Source: Janthinobacterium sp. FW305-129 (GTDB lineage: Bacteria; Pseudomonadota; Gammaproteobacteria; Burkholderiales; Burkholderiaceae_D). From it: a stretch of 64,000 nucleotides of DNA. The stretch covers positions 124,001 to 188,000 of the forward strand of contig NZ_JACYMM010000003.1 of the NCBI RefSeq assembly GCF_020858115.1. Reading direction: 5' to 3'. Positions 37,322 through 47,471 of this stretch are shown here, in pieces. Both the position numbers and the translations under genes were made by a program. Position 1 is the stretch's first letter; every line of letters starts with the position of its first letter. The notes beneath the pieces were generated by a model. It was not told the DNA's origin and made no database searches. It saw nothing but the letters and a program-made list of their open reading frames with translations.

Positions 37322-40075
37322 TCAGCTCTCCTGTTTCTTCAGCAGCGCCACCGTCACGCCGAGGATCACGGGAATGGCGACGATCAGGGGCCAGAACGAG
37401 GCGTGCAGGTCGCCAAAGCCCAGCGCCTTGTTGAATACGCCGCGGCTGATATTGAGCATGTGCGTGGCCGGGTACATCAGGCCGATGGCCTTGCCCACGC
37501 CTTCCATCGACGAGACGGGATTGAGCAGGCCGGAAAACTGGATGGCCGGGATCATGGTGCCGATCATGGTCACGAACAGGGCCGCGATCTGGCTGCGCGT
37601 AAACGTCGAGGCGAACAGGCCGATGCCGGTGGCGCAAATATTGAAGATAAAGGTGGCGCCGATCAGGGTCGGCAAGCTGCCCTTGATCGGCACGCCGAAG
37701 GCGGTGACCGCCAGCAGCGCCATGAGGACGAAGTTGAACATGGCCAGCACGACGTACGGCACCTGCTTGCCGAGCAAGAATTCCAGGCGCGTGACGGGCG
37801 TCACGTACAGGTTGATGATGGAGCCGAGTTCCTTTTCGCGCACCACGGACAGCGCCGCCAGCATGGCCGGCAGCATCAGCAGCAGCAGGGGAATCACGGC
37901 CGGCACCATAGCGGGCAGGCTTTTCACGTCCGGGTTGTAGCGGTAGCGCGTCTGGATGGCGACGGGATTGCTCATCGTGATGCCGTAGCGGTGCAAGGCC
38001 TGGTCGGCCAGCCACAGCTGATGCATGCCCTGCACGTAGCCCTGCACGGTTTCGGCGCGCATCGGCATGGCGCCGTCGATCCACGCGCCCACCTGCGCCG
38101 GCGCGCCGCGCTGCACGTCGCGCGCGAAGCCGGGCGGAATCTCGATGGCCAGCGACAGTTCGCCGCTGCGCATGCGCTTGTCGATATCGGCATAGTCGCG
38201 CAACGGCGGGCGCTCGACGAAGTAGCGCGAACCGGCCAGGTTGTTCGTGTAATTCTGGCTCAAGGTAGTCTGGTCGTGGTCGAGCACCGCGTAACTCAAG
38301 TCCTCGACGTCCAGGCTGATGCCGAAGCCGATGACGAACAGCAGCAGTACGGAGCCGCCCAGCGCCAGGGTCAGGCGCACGGGGTCGCGCCGCAATTCCA
38401 GCGTTTCGCGCCACATGTAGCTGAGCATGCGGCCCAGGCTGAAGCGGCTGCGCTGCTGCTTCTGCTGTGGCGCCGGTGCAGCTTCCTGCTGCGCGGGCGC
38501 CGCCGTTTCCTCCACTGTCGCCGCGGCCGTGCCGCCGCCCGCCTCTTCCAGGTAGGCGATGAAAGCCGCTTCCAGCGACGGCGCGCCCTTCTTGCGTACC
38601 AGTTCGGCCGGCGCATCGCTGACCAGCACTTTACCCGCGTGCATCAGCGAGATGCGGTCGCAGCGCTCGGCCTCGTTCATGAAGTGGGTGGAGATAAAGA
38701 TGGTGACGCGGTCGCGCCGCGCCAGCTCGATCATCAGGCGCCAGAAATTGTCGCGCGCGATGGGGTCGACGCCGGAGGTCGGCTCGTCGAGGATCAGCAT
38801 TTCCGGCTTGTGCACCATGGCCACGGCCAGCGACAATCGCTGGCGTATGCCCAGCGGCAAGCTGTCGGGCAAGTCGTCCATTACGGCGCGCAGGTCGAAG
38901 CGCTGCGCCATTTCGTCGATCCTGGCCGGAATCTCGCCCTCCGGCACGTGGAACAGGCGCGCGTGCAGCACCAGGTTCTGGCGCACCGTCAGTTCACTGT
39001 ACAGAGAGAATGCCTGCGACATGTAGCCGACCCTGCGGCGCGTATCGATGTCGTTGGAATCGACTTCCTTGCCGAACAGCCAGGCCTTGCCTTCCGTGGC
39101 CGGCAGCAGACCCGTGAGCATCTTCATGGTGGTCGACTTGCCGCAGCCGTTCGAGCCGAGAAAGCCGAAGATCTCGCCGCGGCCGATGCGGAAATTCACA
39201 TGGTCGACGGCGGTAAAATCGCCGAAGCGCATGGTCAGGTCTTTGGCCTCGATGGCGACGTCCTGCGCGCTGGCAGGGTCCAGCGGCGTGATCACGACGG
39301 GCTGGTGGCCGGCGCGCTTGGCTTCGGGCAGCAGCTTGATGAAGGCCGCTTCCAGGTTGTCGCTTTGCGTGCGCGCCAGCAGTTCGGCCGGCGTGCCCGT
39401 ATCGAGCACCTTGCCGTCATCCATGGCCACTAACCAGTCGAAGCGCTGCGCCTCGTCCATGTAGGCGGTGGCCACCATCACGCTCATTTGCGGGCGCTGC
39501 ACGCGGATGCCGGCGATCAGGTCCCAGAACTGGGCGCGTGCCAGCGGATCGACGCCGGTGGTCGGTTCATCGAGAATGAGCAGGTCGGGATCGTGGATCA
39601 GGGCACAGCACAGGCCCAGCTTCTGCTTCATGCCGCCCGACAGCTTGCCCGCCGGCCGCGCCAGGAACGGCTGCAAGCCCGTGCTGCGGGTCAGCTGGTC
39701 GATGCGGCGGCGGCGCTCGGCCGCGTCATGGCCGAACAGGCGTGCGAAAAACTGCAGGTTTTCCTCGACCGACAGGGTCGGATACAGATTCTTGCCCAGG
39801 CCTTGCGGCATGTAGGCGATGCGCGGGCAGACGTCGTCGCGGTGACGCGCATCGCGCATGTCGCCGCCCAGCGCCATCACGCTGCCCTGCTGCACGGCGC
39901 GTGCGCCGGCCACCAGCGACAGCAAGCTCGATTTGCCCACGCCATCGGGGCCGATCAGCCCCACCATGCGGCCGGCCGGCACGTCAAGGTCGACGCCGTC
40001 GAGCGCCACCGTCTTGCCGTAATGCTGGCTGACGCCCTTGATGCTGACGACAAAGGAAGTCACGTCCATGCTCAC
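37322..40075 (-). CDS. RbbA/YhiH-like ABC transporter: two ATPase domains fused to an ABC-2 permease
   Basis: 917 residues. The first ATPase has [13 protein letters not shown] and [11 protein letters not shown] with [13 protein letters not shown]; the second has [14 protein letters not shown] and [13 protein letters not shown], but its signature is altered to [11 protein letters not shown]. After a Pro/Gln/Ala-rich linker (about 525-545) comes an ABC-2 permease with a large periplasmic loop and helices from about 730. The layout and neighbours equal E. coli yhiI-rbbA-yhhJ. GTG at 40075 (AAGG ribosome-binding site) overlaps the HlyD gene's stop; ATG at 40069 is an alternative. Confidence 0.92.
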   Translation of the reverse strand: MSMDVTSFVVSIKGVSQHYGKTVALDGVDLDVPAGRMVGLIGPDGVGKSSLLSLVAGARAVQQGSVMALGGDMRDARHRDDVCPRIAYMPQGLGKNLYPTLSVEENLQFFARLFGHDAAERRRRIDQLTRSTGLQPFLARPAGKLSGGMKQKLGLCCALIHDPDLLILDEPTTGVDPLARAQFWDLIAGIRVQRPQMSVMVATAYMDEAQRFDWLVAMDDGKVLDTGTPAELLARTQSDNLEAAFIKLLPEAKRAGHQPVVITPLDPASAQDVAIEAKDLTMRFGDFTAVDHVNFRIGRGEIFGFLGSNGCGKSTTMKMLTGLLPATEGKAWLFGKEVDSNDIDTRRRVGYMSQAFSLYSELTVRQNLVLHARLFHVPEGEIPARIDEMAQRFDLRAVMDDLPDSLPLGIRQRLSLAVAMVHKPEMLILDEPTSGVDPIARDNFWRLMIELARRDRVTIFISTHFMNEAERCDRISLMHAGKVLVSDAPAELVRKKGAPSLEAAFIAYLEEAGGGTAAATVEETAAPAQQEAAPAPQQKQQRSRFSLGRMLSYMWRETLELRRDPVRLTLALGGSVLLLFVIGFGISLDVEDLSYAVLDHDQTTLSQNYTNNLAGSRYFVERPPLRDYADIDKRMRSGELSLAIEIPPGFARDVQRGAPAQVGAWIDGAMPMRAETVQGYVQGMHQLWLADQALHRYGITMSNPVAIQTRYRYNPDVKSLPAMVPAVIPLLLLMLPAMLAALSVVREKELGSIINLYVTPVTRLEFLLGKQVPYVVLAMFNFVLMALLAVTAFGVPIKGSLPTLIGATFIFNICATGIGLFASTFTRSQIAALFVTMIGTMIPAIQFSGLLNPVSSMEGVGKAIGLMYPATHMLNISRGVFNKALGFGDLHASFWPLIVAIPVILGVTVALLKKQES

Positions 40076-41145
40076 TGCGGAACCTTCGCCGTCAGTTCAG
40101 CGGGCCATGGCTGCTTCGCGTCGAGGCGCACCCAGGCCACGCCCGGCAAACCCACTTTGACCAGCGCCAGGTGCTTTTGCAGCAGCTCGCGGCTGATCTG
40201 CGCCTTCACGCGGAACATCAGCTTCTGGCGCTCGCTGGCCGTTTCCACCGTCTTCGGCGTGAACTGCGCGCTGGCGGCGACAAACGAAATCGTCGCCGGA
40301 ATCACGTAATTGGGCGCCGCGTCGAGGATGATGCGCACTTCGCCGCCCATCGCTACCTTGCCGGCCGCCGTCTCGGGCAGGAAGAAGGTCATATAGACGT
40401 CCGACAGGTCGACCAGGTTGAGCACCTTGCCGCCGCCGGCCAGCACTTCGCCCTGCTGCGCCACCAGGTATTGCACGCGGCCGTCGCGCGGCGCCGCCAG
40501 CTGGCCATCGGCCAGGTCGGCGTCGATGCGCGCGGTGGTCGCTTCGGCGGCCGTCACGGCCGAACGCGAACCGACCACTTGCGCCTTGGCCGCGTCGATG
40601 GCCGCCTGCGCCGCAGTCACCTGCGCCTTGGCCGCATTCAGGGCGGCGGCCACGCTGCGCACGCGGGCGCGGTCGTCGTCGAGTTCCTGCACCGAGGAAG
40701 CCCCCTCTTTCGACAAGGTTTCGGAGCGGGCCAGGCGGCGGCGGGCCGCATCGAGTTCGCTTTCGCGCTGCGCCACCAGGGCCAGTGCGGCCGCCTTGTC
40801 GCTCTCGCGCACGGCCACCTGCGCCTGCGCACCGACCACCGCGTCGGACGCCTGCTGCTGGCGCGCACGCGCCTCGTCGCGCTGCGCCGTCAGCGAGTCC
40901 ACCTGCATGGTGGCCAGCGGCTGCCCTGCCTTGACGAAGTCGCCCTCGCGCACGAGGATCTCCTTGACCCGGCCGGCCAGCTTGGTGGCGACGTCGACTT
41001 CCGTCGCCTCAATGCGGCCATTGCCGCTGACAAAACCTTCGCCAGGGCCCGTGGGGCGCATTTTTTGCCAGGCCGCATAGCCCAGCACGAGAACGGCCAC
41101 GACGAGTGCCGCGGGGATGAGTTTTTTCTGCAGTTGTGGGGTCAT
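40072..41145 (-). CDS. HlyD-family periplasmic adaptor (YhiI-like)
   Basis: 357 residues: N-terminal membrane anchor (about 9-25), lipoyl/barrel-sandwich segments beginning [15 protein letters not shown], a long alpha-helical hairpin rich in Ala, Arg and Gln (about 85-200), and a beta-barrel ending near residue 345. It bridges the inner-membrane ABC transporter to the outer-membrane channel encoded just upstream. The neighbouring genes overlap or lie 18 bases apart, so the complex is made from one transcript. Confidence 0.92.
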   Translation of the reverse strand: MTPQLQKKLIPAALVVAVLVLGYAAWQKMRPTGPGEGFVSGNGRIEATEVDVATKLAGRVKEILVREGDFVKAGQPLATMQVDSLTAQRDEARARQQQASDAVVGAQAQVAVRESDKAAALALVAQRESELDAARRRLARSETLSKEGASSVQELDDDRARVRSVAAALNAAKAQVTAAQAAIDAAKAQVVGSRSAVTAAEATTARIDADLADGQLAAPRDGRVQYLVAQQGEVLAGGGKVLNLVDLSDVYMTFFLPETAAGKVAMGGEVRIILDAAPNYVIPATISFVAASAQFTPKTVETASERQKLMFRVKAQISRELLQKHLALVKVGLPGVAWVRLDAKQPWPAELTAKVPQ

Positions 41146-41163
41146 GGTATCGGGGCGATCAAA

Positions 41164-42606
41164 TTAGTGGGTGGAAGCGGCGGCAGAGGCGGCGGGCGCG
41201 CCGCCGCCCAGGGCCGCATACAGGCTGACCTGGCTCGCGAGCAGCGCGCGGCGCGTCTGCACCAGCTGCTGCTCGACCGTCAGCAGGTCGCGCTGCGCAT
41301 CGAGCACTTCCAGGTAGGGCGCGGCGCCATTGTCATAGCGCAGCTTGGCCAGGCGCGCGCGTTCGCTCTGCGCGGCCAAGGTGGTCTTGCCGATATCGAC
41401 CTGCAGCGCCAGCCAGCGCCGGTTCGACAACGCGTCGGCCACTTCGCGGAAGGCGCCCTGCACGCTCTTTTCATAATTGACCACGGCCACGTCGCGGCGC
41501 ACCTCGGCCAGATCCATATTGGCGCGGATGCGGCCCGCGTCAAAGATCGGCAGCACCAGGCGCGGCGCGAAATTCCAGGCGCCGCTGCCCGAATCGAACA
41601 GGCCGCTCAATTCCGCGCTGGCCGTGCCATAGCCGGCCGTCAGCGAAATGGTGGGGAAGAAGGCGGCGCGCGCGGCGCCGATATTCGCCTGCGCGGCGCG
41701 CAGCTGGTGCTCGGCCGCCATCAGGTCGGGACGCTGCGTAAGTAAAGCCGAGGGCAGGCCCGCATGCAGCGGCTGCAGCACGCTGGCATCGTCGAAGCGG
41801 CGTACCTCGCCAGCCACCGGCGTCAGGTCGACGGGGCCGCCCACCAGCTGGGCCAGCGCGTGCGCCTGCACGGCGCGCGCCTGCTCCAGCTGGGCCGACA
41901 GCGACAGGGCCTGGCTGAGCAAGGTTTCCACCTGCGTCAGGTCCAGCTTGGAAATCGCCCCCACCTCGAAGCGGCGCGTGAAGATGCGCAGCGATTCGGC
42001 GCGGCTGTCGACCGTGGCGCGCGCCAGTTCCACGCGTTCGTCGAGTTCGCGCAAGCCCAGGTAGCCATTCGCCACCTGCGCCACCAGGGCCACGCCGACG
42101 GCGCGGCGCGCTGCGTCGCTGGCCAGCAGGGTTTGCAGCGCGCTGTCCTTCAGGCTGCGCACCCTGCCCCAGAAATCGAGCTCCCAGGCGCTCACGTTCA
42201 AGCCCGCCTGGTACTGCGCGCTCGTCATGGGGTGGCCCGTCACGCTCAGGTCGCCGGGCACGCGCGCGCGGCTGCCGGAGGCGCCCAGCGCGATGGTGGG
42301 GAACTGCTCCGCGCGCTGGATGCCATACGCGGCGCGCGCCTCTTCCACGCGCAGGGCGGCGATGCGGATATCGCGGTTGCTGGCCAGCGCCTGCGCAATG
42401 AGCGCCTGCAGGCGCGGGTCGGCAAAGTAGGCTTGCCAGGCGACGTCGGGCGCCTGCGCGCCGGCCGGATCGGCTTCCGGATACTGCGCCGCCACGGGCA
42501 ACGGCGGCGGCGCGTACGGCGGCGCCAGCGAGGCGCAGCCGGCCAGGGCCAGCGCGGTGGCCAGCGCGGCCATCCTGGCGCGGTTGGGCAAAACAGAAAC
42601 AGCCAT
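41164..42606 (-). CDS. NodT/OprM-type outer-membrane efflux lipoprotein
   Basis: 480 residues from the ATG at 42606 (GGAAGAAG ribosome-binding site); an ATG two codons upstream is possible. The signal peptide ends in the lipobox LAGC. Two homologous halves with OEP repeats follow, including the DLMAAEHQLRAAQANIGAARAA helix start of the family. It forms the trimeric exit duct for the ABC-HlyD system. Ala/Ser-rich C-terminus. Confidence 0.92.
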   Translation of the reverse strand: MAVSVLPNRARMAALATALALAGCASLAPPYAPPPLPVAAQYPEADPAGAQAPDVAWQAYFADPRLQALIAQALASNRDIRIAALRVEEARAAYGIQRAEQFPTIALGASGSRARVPGDLSVTGHPMTSAQYQAGLNVSAWELDFWGRVRSLKDSALQTLLASDAARRAVGVALVAQVANGYLGLRELDERVELARATVDSRAESLRIFTRRFEVGAISKLDLTQVETLLSQALSLSAQLEQARAVQAHALAQLVGGPVDLTPVAGEVRRFDDASVLQPLHAGLPSALLTQRPDLMAAEHQLRAAQANIGAARAAFFPTISLTAGYGTASAELSGLFDSGSGAWNFAPRLVLPIFDAGRIRANMDLAEVRRDVAVVNYEKSVQGAFREVADALSNRRWLALQVDIGKTTLAAQSERARLAKLRYDNGAAPYLEVLDAQRDLLTVEQQLVQTRRALLASQVSLYAALGGGAPAASAAASTH

Positions 42607-42622
42607 GATCATCTTCTTCCAG

Positions 42623-43408
42623 TCAATTCAGAATGTTGTAGCCGCCATCGACATACAGGGTGCCGCCCGTGATGGCACGCGCGCCGTCGCCGGCGACGAA
42701 GGCGCACAGCGCGCCCACGTCCTCGATGGTGGCCAGGCGGCGCATGGGCGAGCGCTCGATGGCGTCGGCCATCAGGCGGTCGAAATGGGCGATGCCGGAA
42801 GCGGCCCGCGTCTCCAGTGGCCCCGGCGAGATGGCGTTGACGCGGATGCCTTGCGGCCCCAGTTCGGCGGCCAGGTAGCGCACCGACGCTTCCAGCGCCG
42901 CCTTCACGGGCCCCATCAGGCCATAGTCGGCGATGACTTCCTCGGCGCCCAGGTAACTCATGGTGGTCAAGCTGCCGCCGTCCGGCATCAGCGGTTCGGC
43001 CAGCTTCGCCATGCGCATGAAGGAGTGGCAGGAGATATCCATCGCCTGCGCGAAGCCGTCGGCGGAACTGTCCGTGACGCGGCCATGCAAGTCTTGTTTG
43101 GGCGCGTAAGCGATGGAATGGACGACGAAGTCGAGCCGTCCCCACTGCTGCTCGATCTGCGCAAACAGCGCCTCCAATTGACCCGGCACGGCCACGTCGA
43201 GCGGCGCCATGATGGCCGCCTGCACTTGCTGCGCCAGCGGCTCCACATGCGGACGCGCCTTGTCATTGAGCCAGGTCACGGCCAGTTCGGCGCCGGCCGC
43301 GCGCAGCGCGCTGGCACAGCCCCAGGCGATGCTTTGCGCATTGGCGATGCCCACCACCAGGCCCCGCTTGCCCTGCAAGGGCAAGTGCGGGCGCAAGTCG
43401 GCCGTCAT
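42623..43408 (-). CDS. fabI: Enoyl-ACP reductase FabI
   Basis: 261 residues from the ATG at 43408. Family marks are GLVVGIANAQSIAWGCA (cofactor loop), SYLGAEEVIADYGLMGPVKAALE with the Tyr-x6-Lys catalytic pair, and the substrate loop with PLETRAASGIAHFDRLM. It reduces enoyl-ACP or a related enoyl thioester with NAD(P)H. Its place at the head of an operon with Pta, AckA and an exporter suggests it is an accessory paralogue, not the housekeeping enzyme. The start overlaps the stop of a 61-residue ORF. Confidence 0.9.
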   Translation of the reverse strand: MTADLRPHLPLQGKRGLVVGIANAQSIAWGCASALRAAGAELAVTWLNDKARPHVEPLAQQVQAAIMAPLDVAVPGQLEALFAQIEQQWGRLDFVVHSIAYAPKQDLHGRVTDSSADGFAQAMDISCHSFMRMAKLAEPLMPDGGSLTTMSYLGAEEVIADYGLMGPVKAALEASVRYLAAELGPQGIRVNAISPGPLETRAASGIAHFDRLMADAIERSPMRRLATIEDVGALCAFVAGDGARAITGGTLYVDGGYNILN

Positions 43409-43590
43409 GCCTGGACGGGACGCAGGGCGGGCCACGGCGTGGCCGCATGCACGCAGCGCACCGCGCCAGTACGCATGGCGGCCGCGCTCATGGCCAGGGT
43501 CACGCCGCCGGCGCGCGCATACGGCAAGGCAATCGGCGTGTGGGGATGGAGGGTATTGCACGCGTCAGGCGCGGGGGTGTGCATCTTCAT
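43405..43590 (-). CDS. Possible 61-residue small protein preceding fabI
   Basis: An ATG at 43590 with GGAAG seven to ten bases before it opens a 61-codon frame whose stop overlaps the fabI start as ATGA. The peptide has a Pro/His-rich start and an Ala/Met-rich middle (VTLAMSAAAMRTG) with two cysteines. I recognise no family. It may be a real first cistron or only a coupling leader. Confidence 0.4.
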   Translation of the reverse strand: MKMHTPAPDACNTLHPHTPIALPYARAGGVTLAMSAAAMRTGAVRCVHAATPWPALRPVQA

Positions 43591-43733
43591 GAATCGGCTT
43601 CCGTCACTGAAATTCGAGGCCGGCACCAGTGCATTGTCGGGGAACTGGTACAGGGCGAAAATTACTCTACAGCATTTAGATACGTGATTCGCGATGAGTC
43701 CGGTCCGCATGCTTATCGTTTTGAGCTAGGTCA

Positions 43734-43776
43734 ACTATAAGTGCGATTGCGGCAATGCAACATTGATGTAAATCAA
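43734..43776 (-). promoter_or_regulatory. FNR/ANR class II promoter of the fabI-to-ackA operon
   Basis: TTGATGTAAATCAA (43763-43776) is an exact TTGAT-N4-ATCAA FNR site. Reading towards fabI, 23 bases separate it from TATAGT at 43739-43734, placing the site centre near -41.5 from a start around 43727. That is the geometry of FNR-activated class II promoters. Surrounding DNA is AT-rich. The rest of the 422-base gap, 43777-44012, shows no gene or clear signal. Confidence 0.8.
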
Positions 43777-44012
43777 ATTTTACCTCAATATTATCTAAAT
43801 GAAATATTTTTCAGGCAAGCGTGCGAGCATACGTATTTGATAATACTACCGGGCTGGCGGGAAGAAAAGGGAGCATGCCGGCGCCAATGCCGATTGTCTG
43901 GAAAACAAGCAGCGCCGGGCGATGGCACAAGGCCGGCAATGGGAAGGGGCGGAAAGGGGGCCATGCTATTGCGATGCAGCATGGCCCCATTACTGGAATG
44001 ACGGCAGCGGCA

Positions 44013-45455
44013 TTATTTGCCCGGCGCCGGGGCGCCACGCGAATACAGGTCGATGATGGTGCTGATGCCATCCTGGCAGACGGAGCAGAACGTCTCGCTG
44101 CGGTCGAACATGATGCATTGCATCTCGGGCCGGTAATAGCCGGACGATTCGTAGTTCGCGCCTTCAAAGGCGCCCACCGCATGGCGCTGCGGCGCCGTCG
44201 AGAACAGCTGCTGCGTGTATGCCAGGTCGGCCTTGAACAAATCGCTCATCTCGCTTTCCGGGCGGTTGGCCGCGCGCAGGGCGGCGCGCTGCTTCTGGTA
44301 TTCGCGCGCATGGCCGTCGTACGCTTCCTTCGGCCAGGGCGTCGGCAGCGGCGTGCCCGCCTTGACGTGGCTCTTCCATTTCAGCTTGGCCGGATCGCGC
44401 AGCGCCGTGGCGTTCGGCTCCCACGGCTCCTGGCGTTCGCCATTCGACTGGTAGGCCACGGGCGAGGTGTAGTACTCGTCGGCCAGGCCGGCGAAATGAT
44501 GGCCGAATTCATGCACGAACAGGTAATTGGCCCAGTCGTTGTTCGCTGCCGCTGTGCTGAACTGGCCGAAGATGCCGCCGCCGCCATAGGTATCGTTATT
44601 GACGAGGATTTCGATGAATTCATACGGCGCGTACTGCGCCAGGTCGCGCAGCGCGCGGTTGTCCGTCGTCAGCACATAGCGCTCGCTGCCGAAGATGTCG
44701 TAGCGCGTGCCCAGCGGCGAAGCGTGATGCACGCCCGTCGATGGACGCGACACGCCCGACTCCGGCGTCGGCGCGGCCATGGCCCACACGTTGAAGTCAC
44801 TGGCCCGCTCGCGAAATGGCGAGACGGTAAACAGGTGCTCGGCCAATTTCCGCGCCGTCGCCTCGAACTTGCCCATTTCGGCGGCCGTGTAGCCGTCGCC
44901 CATGATCAGCAGGTCGACCTTGCCGGACGACGGACCGCTGATGCGGATCGGGATCGGCTTGACGGGCGCCGGCGGCTGCTTGCGGATCACGTCCTGCGCG
45001 GCAGGATCGACATCGGTGCTCCACACAATGGAAAACAGGCCGCGTTCGTCGCGCTTGAGGATGCGCACGCGTACGGGATGCTCGGGCTGCGGGAAGCGCA
45101 CGGATTCCTGGAAGGCGCGCGTGGTGGTTTTCGCTTCGTCGGTGCTGGCCCACTCGCCGAAGATGGTGGAAAAGCCGCGCGAATACAGCACCTTGCCCGA
45201 CTTGATGTCGACCACTTCCAGCATATTGTTGCCGCGGTTGCTGTCGTCGATGGGGCGCGCCAGGTTGCCCGGCCATGGCAAGGGCTCGACCAGCACGCGC
45301 TCGACCGCATAATGCTCGCCCAGCGCATTGCCGCTGTGCTGGTAGTCAAGGCGCATGGTGGCCGGCAGCGGGGCATTATCGGCCTGCGCGGCGGGGACAA
45401 TGCCGGCGGCCAGCGCCAGCGCACAGAGGAAGGATCGAATCGGAGTCTGCTGCAT
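44013..45455 (-). CDS. Exported M64 (IgA-peptidase-like) metallopeptidase
   Basis: 480 residues from the ATG at 45455 with an AGGAATGAG ribosome-binding site. A signal peptide ends at AAQA-DN. The N-terminal ~190 residues form a beta-rich domain, then the M64 core starts with VDLLIMGDGYTAAEMGKF and contains the zinc motif FVHEFGHHFAGLADEYY. The MQCIMFDR segment and FCSVCQ cysteines close the domain. It is a secreted or periplasmic protease of unknown target. It is the only gene on its strand here and converges on nothing nearby. Confidence 0.88.
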   Translation of the reverse strand: MQQTPIRSFLCALALAAGIVPAAQADNAPLPATMRLDYQHSGNALGEHYAVERVLVEPLPWPGNLARPIDDSNRGNNMLEVVDIKSGKVLYSRGFSTIFGEWASTDEAKTTTRAFQESVRFPQPEHPVRVRILKRDERGLFSIVWSTDVDPAAQDVIRKQPPAPVKPIPIRISGPSSGKVDLLIMGDGYTAAEMGKFEATARKLAEHLFTVSPFRERASDFNVWAMAAPTPESGVSRPSTGVHHASPLGTRYDIFGSERYVLTTDNRALRDLAQYAPYEFIEILVNNDTYGGGGIFGQFSTAAANNDWANYLFVHEFGHHFAGLADEYYTSPVAYQSNGERQEPWEPNATALRDPAKLKWKSHVKAGTPLPTPWPKEAYDGHAREYQKQRAALRAANRPESEMSDLFKADLAYTQQLFSTAPQRHAVGAFEGANYESSGYYRPEMQCIMFDRSETFCSVCQDGISTIIDLYSRGAPAPGK

Positions 45456-45622
45456 CTCATTCCTAACACGGTAGAAAAACGGGTAAAAGAAGCGGTTTTC
45501 CAAACAAACAGCGGCGCCAGCGGCGGGCATGGAAAAATCCGGTGCGGCACATTGTAGCGACAGGAATAGGTACTGCAAAGCATCCAGCTTGACCGCGCCG
45601 CGCAATCCATTTATATTAGACT

Positions 45623-45630
45623 GACTAGTC
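45623..45630. promoter_or_regulatory. Possible TetR operator core
   Basis: GACTAGTC is a perfect palindrome inside TAGACTGACTAGTCGATTAA, 28 bases before the TetR-type start. TAGAC/GACTAGTC patterns are common in autoregulatory TetR sites, but the outer half-sites here do not match each other. Confidence 0.35.
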
Positions 45631-45657
45631 GATTAATTAAAAGGAGAGCCAACCGCC

Positions 45658-46260
45658 ATGCGCACCATCGATCCCGGCAAACACGCGGCCCGCCGCGACG
45701 CCATCCTCGCCGCCGCGCGCCACTGCTTCGCGCGCAAGGGCTTCCACCAGACCAGCACCGCCGCCATCTGCGCGCAAGCGGGCATGAGTCCCGGCAACCT
45801 GTTTCACTACTTCCCCACCAAGCAAGCCATCATCGCCGCCATCGTCGACCAGGAAGGCAGCGAGACGGCGGCCTATTTCGCCGGCGTGCAAGGCAGCGCC
45901 GATGCGTACGGCGCGCTGCTCGACTTCATGGACCTGGTGCTGGCATTGGCGGCCGACGGGGACTTTGCGGGACTGGCGCTGGACATTGCCGCCGAAGCGA
46001 TGCGCGACACGGATATCGCGGCCAGGGTGGCGCGCAACGACGCCAGCCTGCGCGGCGGCCTGCAAACCTTGCTGGAAGAGGCGGCCGCACAGGGCCAGGT
46101 CGACGCCGCGCTAGACGCCGCGCAAACGGCCGGCTGGATCGCAGCGCTGATCGACGGCATCTTCAACCGGGTCGCCGTCGATCCCGATTATGTACCGCTG
46201 GCGCAGCGCGCCAGCCTGCACCTGCTATTGGCGCGCTTCCTGCGCCCTGCCCTGGCATGA
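45658..46260 (+). CDS. TetR/AcrR-family transcriptional regulator
   Basis: 200 residues. The helix-turn-helix lies at about 13-60 (RRDAILAAARHCFARKGFHQ, TSTAAICAQAGMSPGNLFHYF). The C-terminal helical domain resembles TetR_C groups that bind hydrophobic ligands. AAAGGAGAGCC is the ribosome-binding site. The stop overlaps the DUF418 gene start as ATGA, so the regulator probably controls its own operon and that membrane protein. Confidence 0.9.
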   Translation: MRTIDPGKHAARRDAILAAARHCFARKGFHQTSTAAICAQAGMSPGNLFHYFPTKQAIIAAIVDQEGSETAAYFAGVQGSADAYGALLDFMDLVLALAADGDFAGLALDIAAEAMRDTDIAARVARNDASLRGGLQTLLEEAAAQGQVDAALDAAQTAGWIAALIDGIFNRVAVDPDYVPLAQRASLHLLLARFLRPALA

Positions 46261-47471
46261 GCGCCGCCATGACAACTCCGCCCACGCGCATCGCCGACGT
46301 CGACGCCCTGCGCGGCTGCGCCCTGTTCGGCATTTTGGTGGTCAATATCGGCGCCTTCGCCACGCCCTGGTTTGGCCTGGGCTTGACCGATCCCGCCTTT
46401 CACGGCGGCGTGGACCGCGCCGCGCATTTTCTCGTCGCGCTGCTGTTCGAGACCAAGTTCTATCTGCTGTTTTCCTTCCTGTTCGGCTACAGCTTCACCT
46501 TGCAGATGCAGGCGGCCGCGCGCGCCGACGCGCCGTTCGTGCCGCGCATGCTGCGCCGGCAAGCGGGCCTGTGGCTGATCGGCGCCCTGCATGCCGTGTT
46601 CCTGTTTCATGGCGACATACTCACCACCTACGCCGTGCTGGGCATCGTGCTGCTGGCGCTGCACCGCTGCGGCGAACGCCAGGCACTGTCCGTGGCGCTG
46701 CTTCTGATTACCGTCTGCGCCGCATTCTGGGCAGGCATGGCCTGGCTGCAAAGCCTGCAGCCGGCGGGCGACGCGGCGGACAACGCCGTGGCGATGGCGC
46801 AAAAGGCGGCATCGGCGCTGGCCGCCTACCGCGCCACGCCGGCAACCGTCGTCAATCAGCACCTGCGCGAACTGAGCGACATCTGGATCGTCCTGCTGCT
46901 GGTGCAGGCACCGTGCGCGCTGGCCATGTTCCTGTGCGGCCTGGCCGCCGGCAAGCGCGAGATGCTGCTGCACGCGGCCGACTATCTGCCGCTGCGCCGG
47001 CGCCTGCTGTGGGCCGGCGCCCTGGCGGGATTGCCCGGCGCAGTCTTGTATGCATGGACCTCCGTCTATGGGGACAGCCCGGCATGGCAGGTGGCGGGAC
47101 TGGCCGTCGGCCTGGCGACGGCGCCGCTGCTGGCGGGCGCCTACCTGGCATTGGCGCTGGCCCTGTTCGAGCGCTTGCGCGACGGCAGGCTGTTTGCCCT
47201 GCTGGCCGACACGGGCCGCATGGCCCTGTCGAACTACCTGCTGCAGTCGGCCATCTGCGCCTGGCTGTTCCTCGCGTATGGCGCGCGCTTGATGGGCAGC
47301 GTCTCGCCGCTGGGCGCCCTGGCGCTGGCCGTCATCATCTACAGCCTGCAGCTGCCCCTGAGCCGTTGGTGGCTGCGCGGCCACGCGTATGGCCCCGTCG
47401 AGTGGCTGTTGCGGGCCTTGACGATCGCCGCGTGGCCGCGCTGGCGGCGCGCCAGTGCAAGCTACTTGTAG
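46257..47471 (+). CDS. DUF418 membrane protein
   Basis: 404 residues with about eight to ten membrane helices. The start RIADVDALRGCALFGILVVN and the loop FETKFYLLFSFLFGYSF are typical of the DUF418/YeiB family, and the C-terminal DUF418 domain shows TGRMALSNYLLQS. The family is related to membrane acyltransferases and may transfer acyl groups to extracytoplasmic substrates, but no function is established. The last ten bases overlap the convergent cyanophycinase gene. Confidence 0.88.
   Translation: MSAAMTTPPTRIADVDALRGCALFGILVVNIGAFATPWFGLGLTDPAFHGGVDRAAHFLVALLFETKFYLLFSFLFGYSFTLQMQAAARADAPFVPRMLRRQAGLWLIGALHAVFLFHGDILTTYAVLGIVLLALHRCGERQALSVALLLITVCAAFWAGMAWLQSLQPAGDAADNAVAMAQKAASALAAYRATPATVVNQHLRELSDIWIVLLLVQAPCALAMFLCGLAAGKREMLLHAADYLPLRRRLLWAGALAGLPGAVLYAWTSVYGDSPAWQVAGLAVGLATAPLLAGAYLALALALFERLRDGRLFALLADTGRMALSNYLLQSAICAWLFLAYGARLMGSVSPLGALALAVIIYSLQLPLSRWWLRGHAYGPVEWLLRALTIAAWPRWRRASASYL

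Noticed and set aside
43821..45557. 578-codon plus-strand ORF opposite the M64 gene
   Set aside because: No domain; the M64 zinc motif and signal peptide support the opposite strand.
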